The position numbers were made by a program, and so were the translations under genes. Under the pieces are notes generated by a model. The model saw nothing but the letters and a program-made list of their open reading frames with translations, was not told the DNA's origin and did no database searches. 64,000 nt of DNA, taken from positions 39,326,024 through 39,390,023 of the forward strand of contig OZ010580.1 in assembly GCA_963932145.1 (NCBI GenBank), written 5' to 3'. This DNA is from Acanthosepion lycidas (Eukaryota > Mollusca > Cephalopoda > Sepiida > Sepiidae). Positions 45,160 through 56,164 of the stretch are shown piece after piece; the first letter of the stretch is position 1, and each line of letters begins with the position of its first letter.

Positions 45160-45345
45160 CCCGCTGAGATATAAATTCCACTGACTTGTTGAATCTGCTC
45201 CCGAGAGGATGCTTCCACGATCTTAACCTGTTCAAGTCTAGAGTTAACCGTTATCTCCCCCTCCTATTCGCATAAGCTGTACCTCTTACTCTGGAACGCT
45301 GTACCTCCAGTGGCCATCGGGCCTTCGTCCAGGTGAACGGCACTG
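45160..45345 (+). mobile_element. LINE family B, 3' end (copy 3)
   Basis: NLLPRGCFHDLNLFKSRVNRYLPLLFA-like in one frame (45185-45280) and the UTR text CTCTTACTCTGGAACGCTGTACCTCCAGTGGCCATCGGG. It parallels the end at 39275-39325 (CTCTTACTGTAACTCAATACCTCGAGTGGCGCTTGGG). Only 185 bp remain. Confidence 0.65.
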
Positions 45346-45995
45346 TTAAAAAATTAAAATCATAAAGCTAGCATGCGTGTGTGCGTGTGTGGTGATAACT
45401 ATCATTTATTATGAAAGCACATTTAATATGCTGATAAATGTTAAATGTAATCAGTTTTGGAAAATATTGAACAATTGTGAAAAAGAATTAGCCAAAGAAT
45501 GATATCAAAAAGTTTCATTTAGGAAGATGGACGAAAATCTAAGTGTAGATAACTCAAAAAATAATCATAGAATTATTTCCCTTTGTTGATGTTAATACAT
45601 TAATTTTTATATTTTTATGTTGGTAAATTTTCGTGATTCGGAAATGTTCATCTCCCGCGCCAGTCTTTTAGTTTAGATTCATTCGTATTTCTTCTCCGGA
45701 TCAGGAATAATAGAAATTAACTGTTTGTGATGCCCAGAGATTTCAATTTTAATTTTGAGTTTTTTGCATTATTTCCCTCTACTAGTCATACACTGTTCCC
45801 CCGTATGAAATAACCGTGTATTTAATATTGCCCCCCCCCCTATCCCTCGCAGGCAATGAAATAAATACAATCACTTGCATCACTCATTAGAAAAGGACTT
45901 ATTGGTAAATATTGTTTTTAAATTACGATAAAAAGAACAAAAAACAAAATCCATTTTTGTGGGGAATTTTTGATGCATAATTTATTAACTTCTAA
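45346..45995. other. No feature recognised
   Basis: AT-rich, with a C run at 45830-45840. Confidence 0.4.
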
Positions 45996-45999
45996 TTTT

Positions 46000-46119
46000 G
46001 CTTACGGTCATATCACTTTTAAACACCGGTTCCAGTACGATCACCGAAGTTAAGCAACGTTGAACCTGGTCAGTAACTAGATGGGTGAATGCTATGGAAT
46101 ACCAGGTGCTGTAAGGTTG
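46000..46119 (+). repeat. 5S rRNA-derived head of a composite SINE
   Basis: About 119 bp match metazoan 5S rRNA end to end: CACCGG-TTC near 46024, ATCACCGAAGTTAAGCAACG (internal promoter box A, about 46040-46059), GATGGGTGA and GAATACCAGGTGCTGTAAGG (box C region, about 46080-46116). Several changes (ATCACTTTTAAACACC, GTTGAACCTGG, TGCTATGG) distinguish it from a functional gene. A tRNA-like unit begins within two bases of its end. Confidence 0.85.
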
Positions 46120-46265
46120 GATGTTCGGGAGGTGCAATGGATAATGGCTCGGAATTGTTAATCGGACAGCCGAGTTCTATTTCCAGTCGGGTTCGTTATA
46201 TTCACTCAGGAAAGATATGAATCCACTTCTTCTACCCACAGGTAGGAGTTAATTAGCAAGACTTT
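46120..46265 (+). repeat. tRNA(Arg)-like part and tail of the composite SINE
   Basis: GGTGCAATGGATAATGGCTCG (A box), GAGTTCTATTTCCAGTCGGGTTCGTTATATTCACT (anticodon-loop-like TTCTA and B box), then AGGAAAGATATGAATCCACTTCTTCTACCCACAGGTAGGAGTTAATTAG, the common 3' domain. With the adjacent 5S unit it forms a 5S-tRNA-domain layout of about 265 bp. Confidence 0.75.
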
Positions 46266-46679
46266 TATTAAAAAAATCATTATTACCTTTAAAAAAATAA
46301 TTAAAAAATACATTCTGGCTTTAAATAGACAACGTATTAATAAATCAATTACTTCTAATTTTAAATCCTAGATTTGCAACTGCTGATGTCAAATGCACAG
46401 TAAACAAGTGCAACAATTTATATTAGAAGTATATTCATTATTCTATATATTTTTATTTATCTTTGCTATTATCAACGCGTTTTAGTCGTTTGAGTAAGGA
46501 ACAATACAACTGAGTTTATGAAAAATAAAAAAAACACAAATAAAAAAGAAACGAGTTAAAAAAATCATATTGAAACCTGTGCTCAGAAATATATTAAGAA
46601 TTTAAATCTTTTCCATATTCACTATTTCAAGAACCAACACAAGGCCCCTAAGAGATCAACACCATCGTTCAGGTCATCG
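46266..46679. other. AT-rich, no feature recognised
   Basis: A/T-rich tract that begins with the likely A-rich tail of the SINE (46268-46310). Confidence 0.4.
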
Positions 46680-46683
46680 CATT

Positions 46684-46978
46684 TGTCGGAGTTAGCTCAT
46701 CCTTAATTCCCTAATTGTTCACTAGGGGACGCTCTCCCTACACTATAAATACTGGCCGACTTCTTGCCTCGTTCACTTTTTTACTTTGCATTTCAGCAGA
46801 CGCATTTAAAAATGTGATCTCTCACAGAGATCAGCATTTTTGCCCACTTGTGGGAAAACGCCATGAAACACACATACGAACATTCACCAAAATACAAACT
46901 CTTTACAATCACATACAAACACAAATGTTGATGCCTTTGTCACTTGTAAATTTGTTGTTTAATACATATATTTGTTGA

Positions 46979-47048
<70 letters not shown>

Positions 47049-47181
47049 CTTGTTTGTTTTCTTTACATATTCAGTTGGACTCAATTTGAGTCCGCATTGT
47101 TCTTGTAGTTGGACCTTCTAGCAGGAATAAACAGCACGTGTTCCTAATTCAACAACACTCAAACCCACACGGTCCTCTGCA
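46684..47181 (+). mobile_element. Solo LTR, copy 2
   Basis: It begins TGTCGGAGTTAGCTCATCC and ends CTCTGCA, so the TG...CA ends are intact. CATT flanks both ends (46680-46683 and 47182-47185). A TATA-like CTATAAATACTGGCC is at about 46743, and an AATAAA lies in the 3' part (about 47126). An internal (TA)n array (46986-47044) has expanded inside the LTR. Same family as 654-1107; no internal coding region adjoins. Confidence 0.75.
46986..47044. repeat. (TA)n microsatellite inside the LTR
   Basis: This run is absent as a long array from the 654-1107 copy, where TATATTTGTTTACATATATTTA is found instead. The expansion therefore followed insertion. Confidence 0.95.
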
Positions 47182-47185
47182 CATT

Positions 47186-47439
47186 GGGAATCTGTCAACG
47201 CTTTCTTACGTTGAGGTTTAATCAGAGGTTTGATTCCAATTCCGCCCGTTCTTACATTGAACACAAGAACACAAGCCCTACGATTCTCAAGGCCTATTAT
47301 AATTTTTATTTTTTTGGTGGGGAAAATGAAAATGAGAAAGAAAGGAAAGGAAAAAGAAAGCGACTTCTGAATACAAGAGGAAGGTCGAAGATTATATCAA
47401 CCAAAAGGTTATATTAACTGTAAATCAAAAAGAAAAAAA

Positions 47440-47440
<1 letters not shown>
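47186..47440. other. No gene; A/G-rich frame 47320-47417
   Basis: An ENEKERKGKRKR-like frame arises from an A/G-rich stretch. Unsupported as a gene. Confidence 0.4.

Positions 47441-47442
<2 letters not shown>

Positions 47443-47521
<79 letters not shown>
47443..47521. repeat. (TA)n microsatellite
   Basis: TA run of about 79 bp. Confidence 0.97.
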
Positions 47522-47528
<7 letters not shown>

Positions 47529-48935
47529 AACACTTTTCAATTGATTTTATAGTTACTATGTTTTCTATTGCAAAGTATTTCACGTTCCCCACTAACTGGC
47601 ATTTTTAGAAAAAAAATGAACTAAAATAGCCGGGCATCTCAGTCTAATTGCCATAAAGACAAAGAAAAATAATGTTATTAAAATTTACTTTGCCTTTGTA
47701 CAATAAAATTTAATTTAGTGCTCTGAATTTAAGATTACCATGGCGTAGATGGAAAAAAACTCCTTATTGAAAATTGCTTATAACTTTTGTTAATATCACC
47801 ACATTTGCATGAAACAAAATATATTGTGAAACCTAAATTTCGTTGCTAATTCCTGTATTTATTTAAAAGTGACAAGTATAACCCAGAATAGCACAACGCC
47901 TGACACTACATGAGAGTAATCAAGGCTAGCATCACGTTACGAAGTTGGGCAGTCTGTGGTACAAGTGCAGAAATGGTGGCGGAGTTTTCATGGGCCTCGT
48001 ACTTCAGGAAATGCCAAAACCCATCAGAAATTGTCATTCCAAGCTGATGAGTACGGCATCTGAGGTAGATAACCACCCACGGAAGCCGTCATCGTTTAAC
48101 ATCCACATTGGAAGAAAATGTGTAAAAGGCAAAATTTTTATCTGTAATTCTGACATTAAACTGTTAAAAATGAAACATGTTTTCTGAAACTCAACCAATA
48201 ATCAATAAAGTTATTAAGAATTTTAATTTAAATTTGTGCGTAGAGTTGGACAATTTTTTCATTTTTATTTTTAACACAGCTTAAGTAAATTAAAAAGAGG
48301 AAAAAAAATGAGAAACCGATTCTAATTACTGGATAGTGGCGAATTACTGGTATTGGCCGAATCGAAATGTTAGAAAATAAAAAAAATGAAGACGGTAGTT
48401 CGAATAAAATAGGAAATGATAAAAAAAAAATGTTTTGTTTCGTTGTGTGTTGTACTCTTTTATTAGTTCATCAGATACAAGGACGCAATACAAGTACGTT
48501 AACTATTGTGCCGAATTGTACGTCTTAAGTATTTACCTATTATATCTATCACAAGAGCGAGCACACTGTTCGGTGACCAAGTCATAGTTGAACTCATTAT
48601 ACCAGGGATGAGTCTGCGAGGCTAAGTTAATAAACCTTCCACCACGGTAAGGCACCTGTCAGTTTTGGTTCAGTCGCTGATTTAAGAATTTGTAAAAATT
48701 ATAAGTTGATCCATTTTGTGTGAGCGTTTAAGATGTTTTATAAAACTCACAGATACTACACTCTAATCCTAGGCAAAGTGTCAAGAAGTGACTCTTTGAT
48801 TCTTGGAAAAAACCGTAATTTTACAAGTGCCGATCTATATATAAATAAATCCGTCATTTTATGTTAGTTATTTAGGAAAAAGTTTTTCACTATGCCATTA
48901 GTTGTACTTTAAAATTGCTCATATCAATATACGTA
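47522..48935. other. No gene recognised
   Basis: The plus frame 47945-48187 (80 codons) has no recognised domain. The remainder is AT-rich. Confidence 0.4.
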
Positions 48936-48939
48936 TACA

Positions 48940-48964
48940 GATCTATCTATCTATCTATCTATCT
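48940..48964. repeat. (ATCT)n microsatellite
   Basis: Six ATCT units. Confidence 0.95.
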
Positions 48965-49339
48965 GATATGTCCCGGAAAGAGATATATTTGATCGAAGTA
49001 GCTAAGTGGTTTTGGCTACTGTAACCAAGTAGTAAACAGTAGCAGTAATCGACCGGTACTTGTCGTAGTCGCAGATAATAGGTGTAGGCCAATAGGATAG
49101 CCAATGTTGTAGTCCAATGGGCGTCGTCATAGACTTAAACTCTGTATTTATGACGGACACCAGACAATCATATTCCAGTGAGGGGGAACACAGGTTCCAT
49201 TATATGACTATCTATCAAAGGTATAAATTTGAACAATTTGAACTGAATATAGTACTGACATTTTGTGATCAGTGGTTTTGTGAGACAGGACTACTTCGAG
49301 GGAACTACTCCTGTACAGTTTTCACTATTTCTTTTTAAT

Positions 49340-49830
49340 CGCATGGCATAACCAAATCCCGCATGTGAACATATTACAGAATGCAAATATCGCAAGTGTT
49401 GATCAACACGCGTCAACTTGGATGGGTTGGTCACGTCATTAGTTTGCCAGAGAACAGTTTAACTTACCGGATCTTATACGAAGAACTGAAAGATTTCGCT
49501 AACACTTTCGATGCTCAGATGAAGATATGTACAGATTAAATGAAGTTCATCCTCAAGTAATGCGGTGCCCAACCCAACTTGAGACATTTGCAGGTAACCG
49601 CTCAACCTGGCTTACTACCATTCACCAGAGCTACTGTATCTTTCAAATCAGTCCTTAGACAAGAATCCATGTCGTACCCGTAGACAAGAGAGAAAAGTTG
49701 AAGGATATCCAGCTCCAAGAGAGATGGCATTTCATGGCCAACTTGTAGAAAACACTGCGCTTTCGAGTTTGGACTGAAAAGGCATTTAGAGAGTCATTAG
49801 CAACAACGAATATAACAAGTTTAAACGTTC
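49340..49830 (+). mobile_element. LINE ORF2 C-terminal fragment (other clade)
   Basis: Frames read AWHNQIPHVNILQNANIAS-like, RQLGWVGHVISLPENSLTYRILYEELKDFA and later HLQVTAQPGLLPFTRATVS. The QLRW-GHV-R-...-R-L-Y-EL block is the hallmark C-terminal stretch of several invertebrate LINE clades. The RT itself is absent. No other copy is seen in the window, so its family is separate from A and B. Confidence 0.65.
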
Positions 49831-50790
49831 CAAAACCAAAATTTAAGCTAGCGATAAAGAAATTGTGATGCCATCATCGATAACTACGGGCTTCGTCTGA
49901 CTGAATCACTGATTGACTTGACCAGTAGCACATTGTTTAACATACGTAATCATCTCAATACTTGCCAATTGCGTTAGTAATGAAATCTTGTGCCAAGTTC
50001 AACAAATATTAAAATGCATATATTAGATTGTGTATGTACGTTCTTGCAAATAGTTCAACGCTTTAAATATGTTATCTCCAAATAAAAAGATAAGTTGCCT
50101 ACGAATGTTACATATATAAAGGCAACGTGACAATTTTTTGATGTATAAATGACGTTAATTCAACATTATAGATTTTTCCGCAGAGTTTTTCCTCATCAAG
50201 GACATATTTAAACGGAGAATTAAAAATCAGGCGAGCAAAGTAACTGAATGTCGACACGGCTGTTGCCCGTATGCAGCTACAGTGTACGTATGTGTAAACA
50301 TTTTCATCACAAATGCCTCTGAGGAATAAATGGCAAACGAAAAGTACTTGAAGTTTAGAAGAGATTGGAAAAATGATTTTCTCTGACGTGCAGTTTTTCT
50401 GTTTTTACTTTCGTTGTAAATATGCGTTCATTTGGTTTCAGTGACAAATGTTAAAAGCAACTGAATTCGTCGATAATCACCATAAATAATGACGAATCAA
50501 TGCAGTTATTTATGCATTTCTATAAGCGATCTGTCCATTTGTTCTTTTCTTTTTGCTTAGATTAATTTTTACGTACAAAAATGTTTCGATTTTTTGCTTT
50601 CATTGTAGTCAGCTGTTGTAGATTTTTCCCGCTCATTCTCGAGCGATTACGCTGAGCAACATCATATTTCCTTCTTACTAAAATAAATAGTCTTGTATTT
50701 CTATGACTAATGAATATCGAATTATCATATATATCTTTTTGGGAGTCAAGCAAGATCTGATTCAGTGAATAGTAAAAGATTCTTCACTTT
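49831..50790. other. No gene recognised
   Basis: AT-rich, a few short frames, no repeat partners found. Confidence 0.4.
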
Positions 50791-50794
50791 ATTT

Positions 50795-50870
50795 TATGCG
50801 ACATGTCTCTTCAGGACGTGTGAGATCATCGTCCTCCACAACATCGCATCCTTTGTATCACTATTTACAT
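50795..50870 (-). mobile_element. RTE-type LINE, terminal fragment
   Basis: The minus frame ends with KDAMLWRTMISHVLKRHVA, the RKLWRAMI-HVLKG-type end of RTE ORF2. Only about 25 codons remain, fused by chance to a longer unrelated upstream frame. Confidence 0.6.
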
Positions 50871-51185
50871 CGTTCGCACTGTTATGTTTATTTTTATTGC
50901 CATATTCATGACTTTTCGGGGGTTGTACGCTTCGGAATTCTTCAGATCTACACCCGTAGAGTAAATAAAGGGTTCGGTTCGTGATACCAACTAATATCAG
51001 CTGAAGATTGCCGAAGCGTACAACAATCGAAACTTCGTGACTATGGCATGAGGACAACAATTCGAATGATGTAAATAGCGTAAATCGTTACAATACCTCA
51101 TATCAGAAATATAGATAGATTGCATCGTTTGTATCGCTAAGCAATGTTTGTCCTTTGTGACTTTCAATACCAACCCCTATTCTGA
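50871..51185. other. No feature recognised
   Basis: Nothing conserved. CGTACAAC-type inverted short repeats near 50925 and 51018 are probably chance. Confidence 0.35.
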
Positions 51186-51189
51186 TATT

Positions 51190-51300
51190 CATTTACACAA
51201 GCTCGTTACATACGTTACGTGTTCGTTACATTCATTTACGCGCAGATAACCTTGGAAAAGGCATGAATCCATTTTCTCCCGCAGTTATGAGATAATTGTA
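51190..51300 (+). repeat. tRNA-derived SINE, 3' domain copy
   Basis: GTGTTCGTTACATTCATTTACGCGCAGATAACCTTGGAAAAGGCATGAATCCATTTTCTCCCGCAGTTATGAGATAATTG matches the B-box-plus-tail block of the SINE at 46180-46260 and 38365-38430. The A-box side is unclear. Confidence 0.6.
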
Positions 51301-51960
51301 TGTTCCAGAAAATTAAATCCTACAAATGACCTGTTTTTGTTCTCATTTTCCATAAAATTCTTGATAACAGATTTACGCTTCATTTTCAAGATCATTTATA
51401 CAGTATTATCTTATAATTATGAAATTATTCCATTTCTAAGACGTCTCTTTACTATTGTGAAAAATAGTTTAATACTGGAATTGTGTTCCTTTACAAAACT
51501 CTGCATATTTCAATATCTTGCCATTTACTATATATTCATCTTGAAATAGAAATAAAAACATCTTGCTTATAGTTTGAAACTAATTATTTTCATTTCAGAG
51601 GAGAAAAAAATCTATGCAAAAAAATAAGATCTTAATTGTGTAGAAATTGTTAAAATTGGAAAGTTTATTTATGTATATTCTTTTTTATTTCCTGGTGAGA
51701 TTGACTACATATTTCAATAATATTTCAATATTAATTAATAATTATTCATATTTACACGAAATGTCTTGTGCTCATTGCCGAAAACTGAATGACTTCTAAC
51801 CCCTTTTTGAAATGTTCTATATTTTATATAAGTTTGAACCTACTTCTGTAACTCATTCCTTTCATTTAGTCATATACTTTGATCGTTGAATTTAATAATT
51901 CTAAACAAAAGTTACATCTACCGTTAAAATTACTTAGAGTTTAAGCGAAACCTATGAATT
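51301..51960. other. AT-rich, no feature recognised
   Basis: Phe/Ile-rich frames only, as expected for AT-rich DNA. Confidence 0.4.
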
Positions 51961-51964
51961 TCCA

Positions 51965-53030
51965 GTCAATCTGAGGGTTCAGATCTTTCTCCCTCAATTC
52001 TCAAAATCTTTTGGAAAGTGCAGTTTGGTGCTTTAATCGTGTGTTGGAAGAAGTGTGTCTATGGTTATAAAGTCTTTGTTTCCATTCCTCCACGGAAATT
52101 CCAATGTAAATATAGTGGTTTAATCTATTTTCTTCGGGGTAAATCGTAGCTTGATACATTAGAAACACTGCATTTTCCCTCGACTGGATAAAGATCGCTA
52201 TTTCTGTAATTACAGGGGGATCCATACTAGGTTTCTTGTTGATACCATTGAATTTGCTTAGAATATACTTATTATAGGAGTCAATTATTTTAAACATGTT
52301 TTTGTACAGGAATAAGTTATTTTGATAGTTTTTCTACTGAAAATCTTACTTAGAGGGTTGTTATTTTAGAAACCTTTATTTATAAGCTTCAAGAAAACTT
52401 GTCCGATATTAATTTTGGATAACTTACAGAAGTAGGTGGGTGAACAATACAATATTTCTTTTTCTGTTTTTGTTCTTACGACTCCTCTTATTCTCAATAG
52501 CGTTATTTATGGGGTTTAAGCAAGATAGTTTATTTGTAAATCCACTTTTATTGGGGAGCATTGTCGTACAATTCTTTGTTTTTATTTAAAATATTCCTAT
52601 TAGATGAAAGTTTACTAATTATGGAGCCGACAGTAATTGGTATCTGCTTCAAGATAGAATAGAGGTGGTTGGAGTCAACATTAATGTAGTTAGGAGTTTC
52701 ATGTTCCTTATGGTTTAAATGTATTAGTATTCAGGTTAAGTGTGATGTCTAGAAAATTTACGATTTTGAGGTTAGGCGTAATCTCTATCTTAAGCCCCAG
52801 TAACTTAAGAGCTCTAATATTTTTTTTCTGTAATTTTACAGTAAGAGGACCATTATTATTAGGAACATAAATGAGTCCATCATGTCTATATAGGCCTACT
52901 AGTTTAGGTTCTACTAAGAATCTCCAGAATATATAGGCAGACAAGATCAGCAACATGGGCCAAATCATACGCTTCCATAGGAACGTCAAAGTCGTCACTC
53001 TTGCAATTAATTCAGGTGGAATTATTAAGT
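51965..53030 (-). mobile_element. Penelope-like element, 5'-truncated
   Basis: The minus strand encodes, in order, an RT motif C region, a thumb-like segment and a C-terminal GIY-YIG endonuclease, the order found in Penelope-like elements of the GIY-YIG-bearing class. It starts near a (TA)n array and ends near 51965. About 1.06 kb of a normal 2.5-3 kb coding region remain, with several frameshifts. Confidence 0.75.
52001..52998 (-). pseudogene. Penelope-like RT/GIY-YIG protein, broken
   Basis: 52708-52998 (minus) gives LVGLYRHDGLIYVPNNNGP and LKIEITPNLKIVNFLDITLNLNTNTFKP. The family normally has YRDDG, so the first catalytic Asp of motif C is His here. Shifted frames give SNHLYSILKQIPITVGSIISKLSSNRNIF, TYFCKLSKINIGQVFLKLI and SRKTI. 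52001-52297 holds YQATIYPEENRLNHYIYIGISVEEWKQRL followed by NHRHTSSNTRLKHQTALS, matching the GIY-YIG module (Y-I-G, downstream R, H...L). It would nick DNA and reverse-transcribe the element RNA; this copy cannot. Confidence 0.75.
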
Positions 53031-53119
53031 GTTAAGAGCGATTAATACTGATTTCATTATCGGATATCTCCATTATATTATTAGGATTCACTTGGATTAT
53101 TTACCCACGGATTCTAACC

Positions 53120-53201
<82 letters not shown>
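53120..53201. repeat. (TA)n microsatellite
   Basis: TA array upstream of the Penelope-like fragment on the minus strand and just before a mariner element. Confidence 0.97.
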
Positions 53202-53205
<4 letters not shown>

Positions 53206-53297
53206 GGAACTACAATCGACTAGGTCTTTTAACAGCTTTGTCGAATTGAGAAGATTAAATTTTTAAAAGTACTCACACACACACACATATATATATA

Positions 53298-54158
53298 CAA
53301 GGTGCGATAGGTAAATTGACACCATGTTATAATCTTTATGCGCATTGATTGTTTTTTTTTATTTTGTCGACTGCACGTATAGTTGGTCAGTTGGGCACTG
53401 CATGCGAGAGAAAGAACACTATGACGCAATTCACTCTGTCAGAAATTTGGAAATGGCGTGCTGTACTGCTTGGCATTCGCACTGGAATCTTTAATACAAA
53501 CATTTAAAAGTGTTCGAGTATCAATTTGAGGATTGTGTAGAGGATTCGGAAAGAGTTGGATGAGTCTAATGCTAATTACGAAGGTCTTTGGAGTGATCAC
53601 TAGTGATGGCAATGTTATGACCCCATTAATCTTCCCACAGGGCCTCAGACTCAACACGGAGGTCTATATCAAGTGCCTTGATGTGGTAGTGCAGCTCTGT
53701 GTCAAGAGGGTGGCTGCCGGAAGACCCTATGTTTGGTAAGAAAACTCTTCACCATGCCACACGAGCAGTAGAAAGCAGTCATGGCTGTCAGACAATTTCT
53801 GCGACTACATTACATCTGGCCCCTCACATTTGGCCACCTAACTCCCCAGACTTGATTATTTTGCATGGGGCTCAGTTAAGCGAGAGACCAACAAAATTCC
53901 TTGAAACATCAAAGATGAACTGAAGGCAAAGATGATGATAGCATTCACCAATTTAAACAAATAAACCGCCCAGAAGAGTTGCAGAAGATTCCGAAGGCGT
54001 CTGGAGGCCGTGGTTGAAGCCAGTGGCGATTTTATTGAATAAAATTACTCTTGACTATTTCAACATGTTTTGTGCAGTTTTCGTAAATATATATGTTAAA
54101 ATAAGATGTCAGTGTTATTTTCAATTTTGTGTAATTTAGACGACAATTTATTCATCAC
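53298..54158 (+). mobile_element. Tc1/mariner element family 2, copy 2
   Basis: Left end CAAGGTGCGATAGGTAAATT after TA (53296-53297). Right end blurred by a CA run but still TGATGAATAAATTGTCG in reverse complement. DNA is similar to 34567-35406 over the full length (GTCGACTGCAC, CAGTTGGGCA, GACGCAATT, CTCAACACGGAGG, AGGCCGTGGTTGAAGCC). Confidence 0.8.
53360..54040 (+). pseudogene. Tc1/mariner-type transposase (family 2), broken copy 2
   Basis: Frames show the N-terminal remnant around 53400-53500, IRTSGPQTQHGGLYQVP-like middle text, and a 3' part near WPPNSPDLIIL (53840-53880). There the Asn-Pro-Leu-Asp-Tyr segment seen in copy 1 has been lost by a small deletion, removing the last catalytic Asp. 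The end GVRRRLEAVVEASGDFIE-like matches copy 1 (RRFQSRLEAMVEANGDFI). Confidence 0.6.
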
Positions 54159-54164
54159 ACACAC

Positions 54165-54720
54165 ACACATATATATATGACGATAATCTACATCCGGCAG
54201 GAGATCTGGAGATTGGAGGTAATTGCTTTATTGCTTTTCTTCCAAGGCTCTCCCTGAACTAGGATGGTAGCATCTGTTAGGGTCCAAGTTATGGGAAAAT
54301 CCCTAAACAAAATCAAAACGCTATGAAAGTATAAAATATATTTTTATAGTAAAAACACCAGCAATACATTTTTATTTAAAAAAGTTAGCAAAAATACCTA
54401 TTTGTATTAAAATTAGCAACAATACCTATTTATAGTAAGATTAGCATCAATACATTTTATCAGTAGTTGAAGGCATACGATTGTGTTCGAAATATATTTA
54501 GTTGAAGCCATAAAATTGTCCAAATTATTTACATTTCGGCATTAAATAATCAACAGAGAGGTTGATATGCCACTAAACAAAATCAACCAACCAAAGAATC
54601 AACGGAGATATGAAATCACATTTACGACTTCCCTCTCGAAAATCTGATGAAAACATATTAAGAATATTTCATAATTTACTGCGAACTGCTATTTAAGCCC
54701 TGCCTCTTTCAATTTCGAAC
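54165..54720 (-). repeat. Unclassified interspersed repeat, copy 2
   Basis: Reverse-complement partner of 4210-4700 (blocks listed there). In this copy the region of GTATTGCTGGT-like units holds at least four degenerate repeats (54360-54470). Upstream, on the minus strand, a GGCTTAAATAGC box lies at about 54695, possibly a TATA element of an LTR. Confidence 0.55.
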
Positions 54721-55800
54721 AGACTGACCTGCCAATATGTAGTTTGAACTGTTTGCTTCTTCCGTGTGTGTATTGATTTTTTTTAATGTGAGGATCTGAA
54801 CACACAGCACACTGATTTTACTTTTTAGCGCGGAAAACCGTTACGTAGAAGGAGGGACAAGATCCAACAAATACGGCTTTTTGATGTGCCTTTCTTAAAG
54901 ATCACAAACCTGGCTGGTATCTGGTGACACAGTTGTTTAGTTATTAATATATCAGTTGGAATAAAGTCTGCTCTTATCAGGATTCTAAACTTTACGTCAT
55001 TTTTTTTTACCTTGGTTCTCAACACTAGACGACGTAATTTATATCATTTCTCTCTTTGTAAGTTTTAATTTAATACAACGCAAGGCTTTTTTGTCCGGTT
55101 GAGGAAATGGAAGTTAAAACATTGTCTATCATCAACTTTCCAAATGGAGAACGGCTACTTATTTGTAAAATCAACATTCGACTCGACTGTGACTTAATGG
55201 CGAACACTGGGAAAAGTCTAAGAAGATAAACAATATAACTGATAATTGAGAGTCGATATAACATAAACGTGTAATTCCTTGTGCTAATTCTGGAAATGTA
55301 AAATTTTGTTAAACTTACATGCCATCTTGTTATAATGAGTAATGAAACAACTAGGGCCGAATTATCTGTTAGGCTGCAACCTAGGGGAGGGGGCTTTCAA
55401 GCAATGATTTTAATTTACTTGATGTTATCACTTCTAAATAGTTTCATAAATTGAAATGATATCAATATGAAAAACTCAGATTTATTTTGACTGTTTTATT
55501 TTCAGAATGCTGGTTATAAAAAAAAAAAAATTATTTATTTTTTTTACTGCTGTTGTGTTGAAATATGTGCTAATTTGGTTTGCCATAAATAGTAATAGTA
55601 TTTCATCAAGAACATTTCTATTGATAAAGAAAAGATAGCTAATCTAGTTTATTATGTAAATGACGTTAAAATATAACACGAGTAAAAAAAAAAAAATATT
55701 CAAGACGGATGCAGTCGAGTTAGAGTGTAGATCCGTTTGAGGGTAGGGCATAATTTCATTAACCTAGGGACTCTAAAAGGTCACAATCCGTCCCTGTAAA
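54721..55800. other. No gene recognised
   Basis: AT-rich, with A runs at 55518-55530 and 55684-55697. Confidence 0.4.
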
Positions 55801-55805
55801 TAACG

Positions 55806-55828
55806 GATTATTATTATTATTATTATTT
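55806..55828. repeat. (ATT)n tail
   Basis: Short ATT run at the 3' end of the minus-strand RLE LINE piece, so on that strand it is an (AAT)n tail. Confidence 0.9.
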
Positions 55829-55829
55829 A

Positions 55830-56110
55830 CTTTAATTTCTGGCGTTTACACATTTCTTTCCGGGTCCCGCACAGGGACCTAAGGTTAGAAATGGCATCAT
55901 GATACTTTCCATTGACAAAAAAAAAAAAAAAAAAAAAAAAATTACATAGATAAAGCTCTTCATAAAGTGTGGGCTGTACTTGTCTGAACAATTTTTTGTA
56001 TCTCCTTGAGGCATGGACTTCAAGGAATCCCTTCATTTAGTCGACTGGAATCTTTTCCAACCAATCCTAGGGCTCCAACTACAACAGGGATTGTTGATGT
56101 TCCTATATGC
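55830..56110 (-). mobile_element. RLE-type LINE, C-terminal fragment
   Basis: Minus frames give IPVVVGALGLVGKDSSRLNEGIP (about 56025-56090) and LKEIQKIVQTSTAHTL (about 55970-56015), the V-GALG and LQK-xx-LGTA-IL-type C-terminus of RLE LINEs. An A/T homopolymer (55916-55940) interrupts the UTR, which closes at the triplet tail. Confidence 0.65.
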
Positions 56111-56114
56111 CACA

Positions 56115-56116
<2 letters not shown>

Positions 56117-56160
<44 letters not shown>
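56117..56160. repeat. (ATT)n tail
   Basis: Triplet array at the 3' end of the next minus-strand RLE LINE piece, and directly at the 5' edge of the preceding one. Confidence 0.95.
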
Positions 56161-56164
56161 TGTG

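Noticed and set aside
46000..46119. Functional 5S rRNA gene
   Set aside because: Several substitutions lie in paired regions, and a tRNA-like unit follows without a T-run terminator; a SINE head is a better reading.
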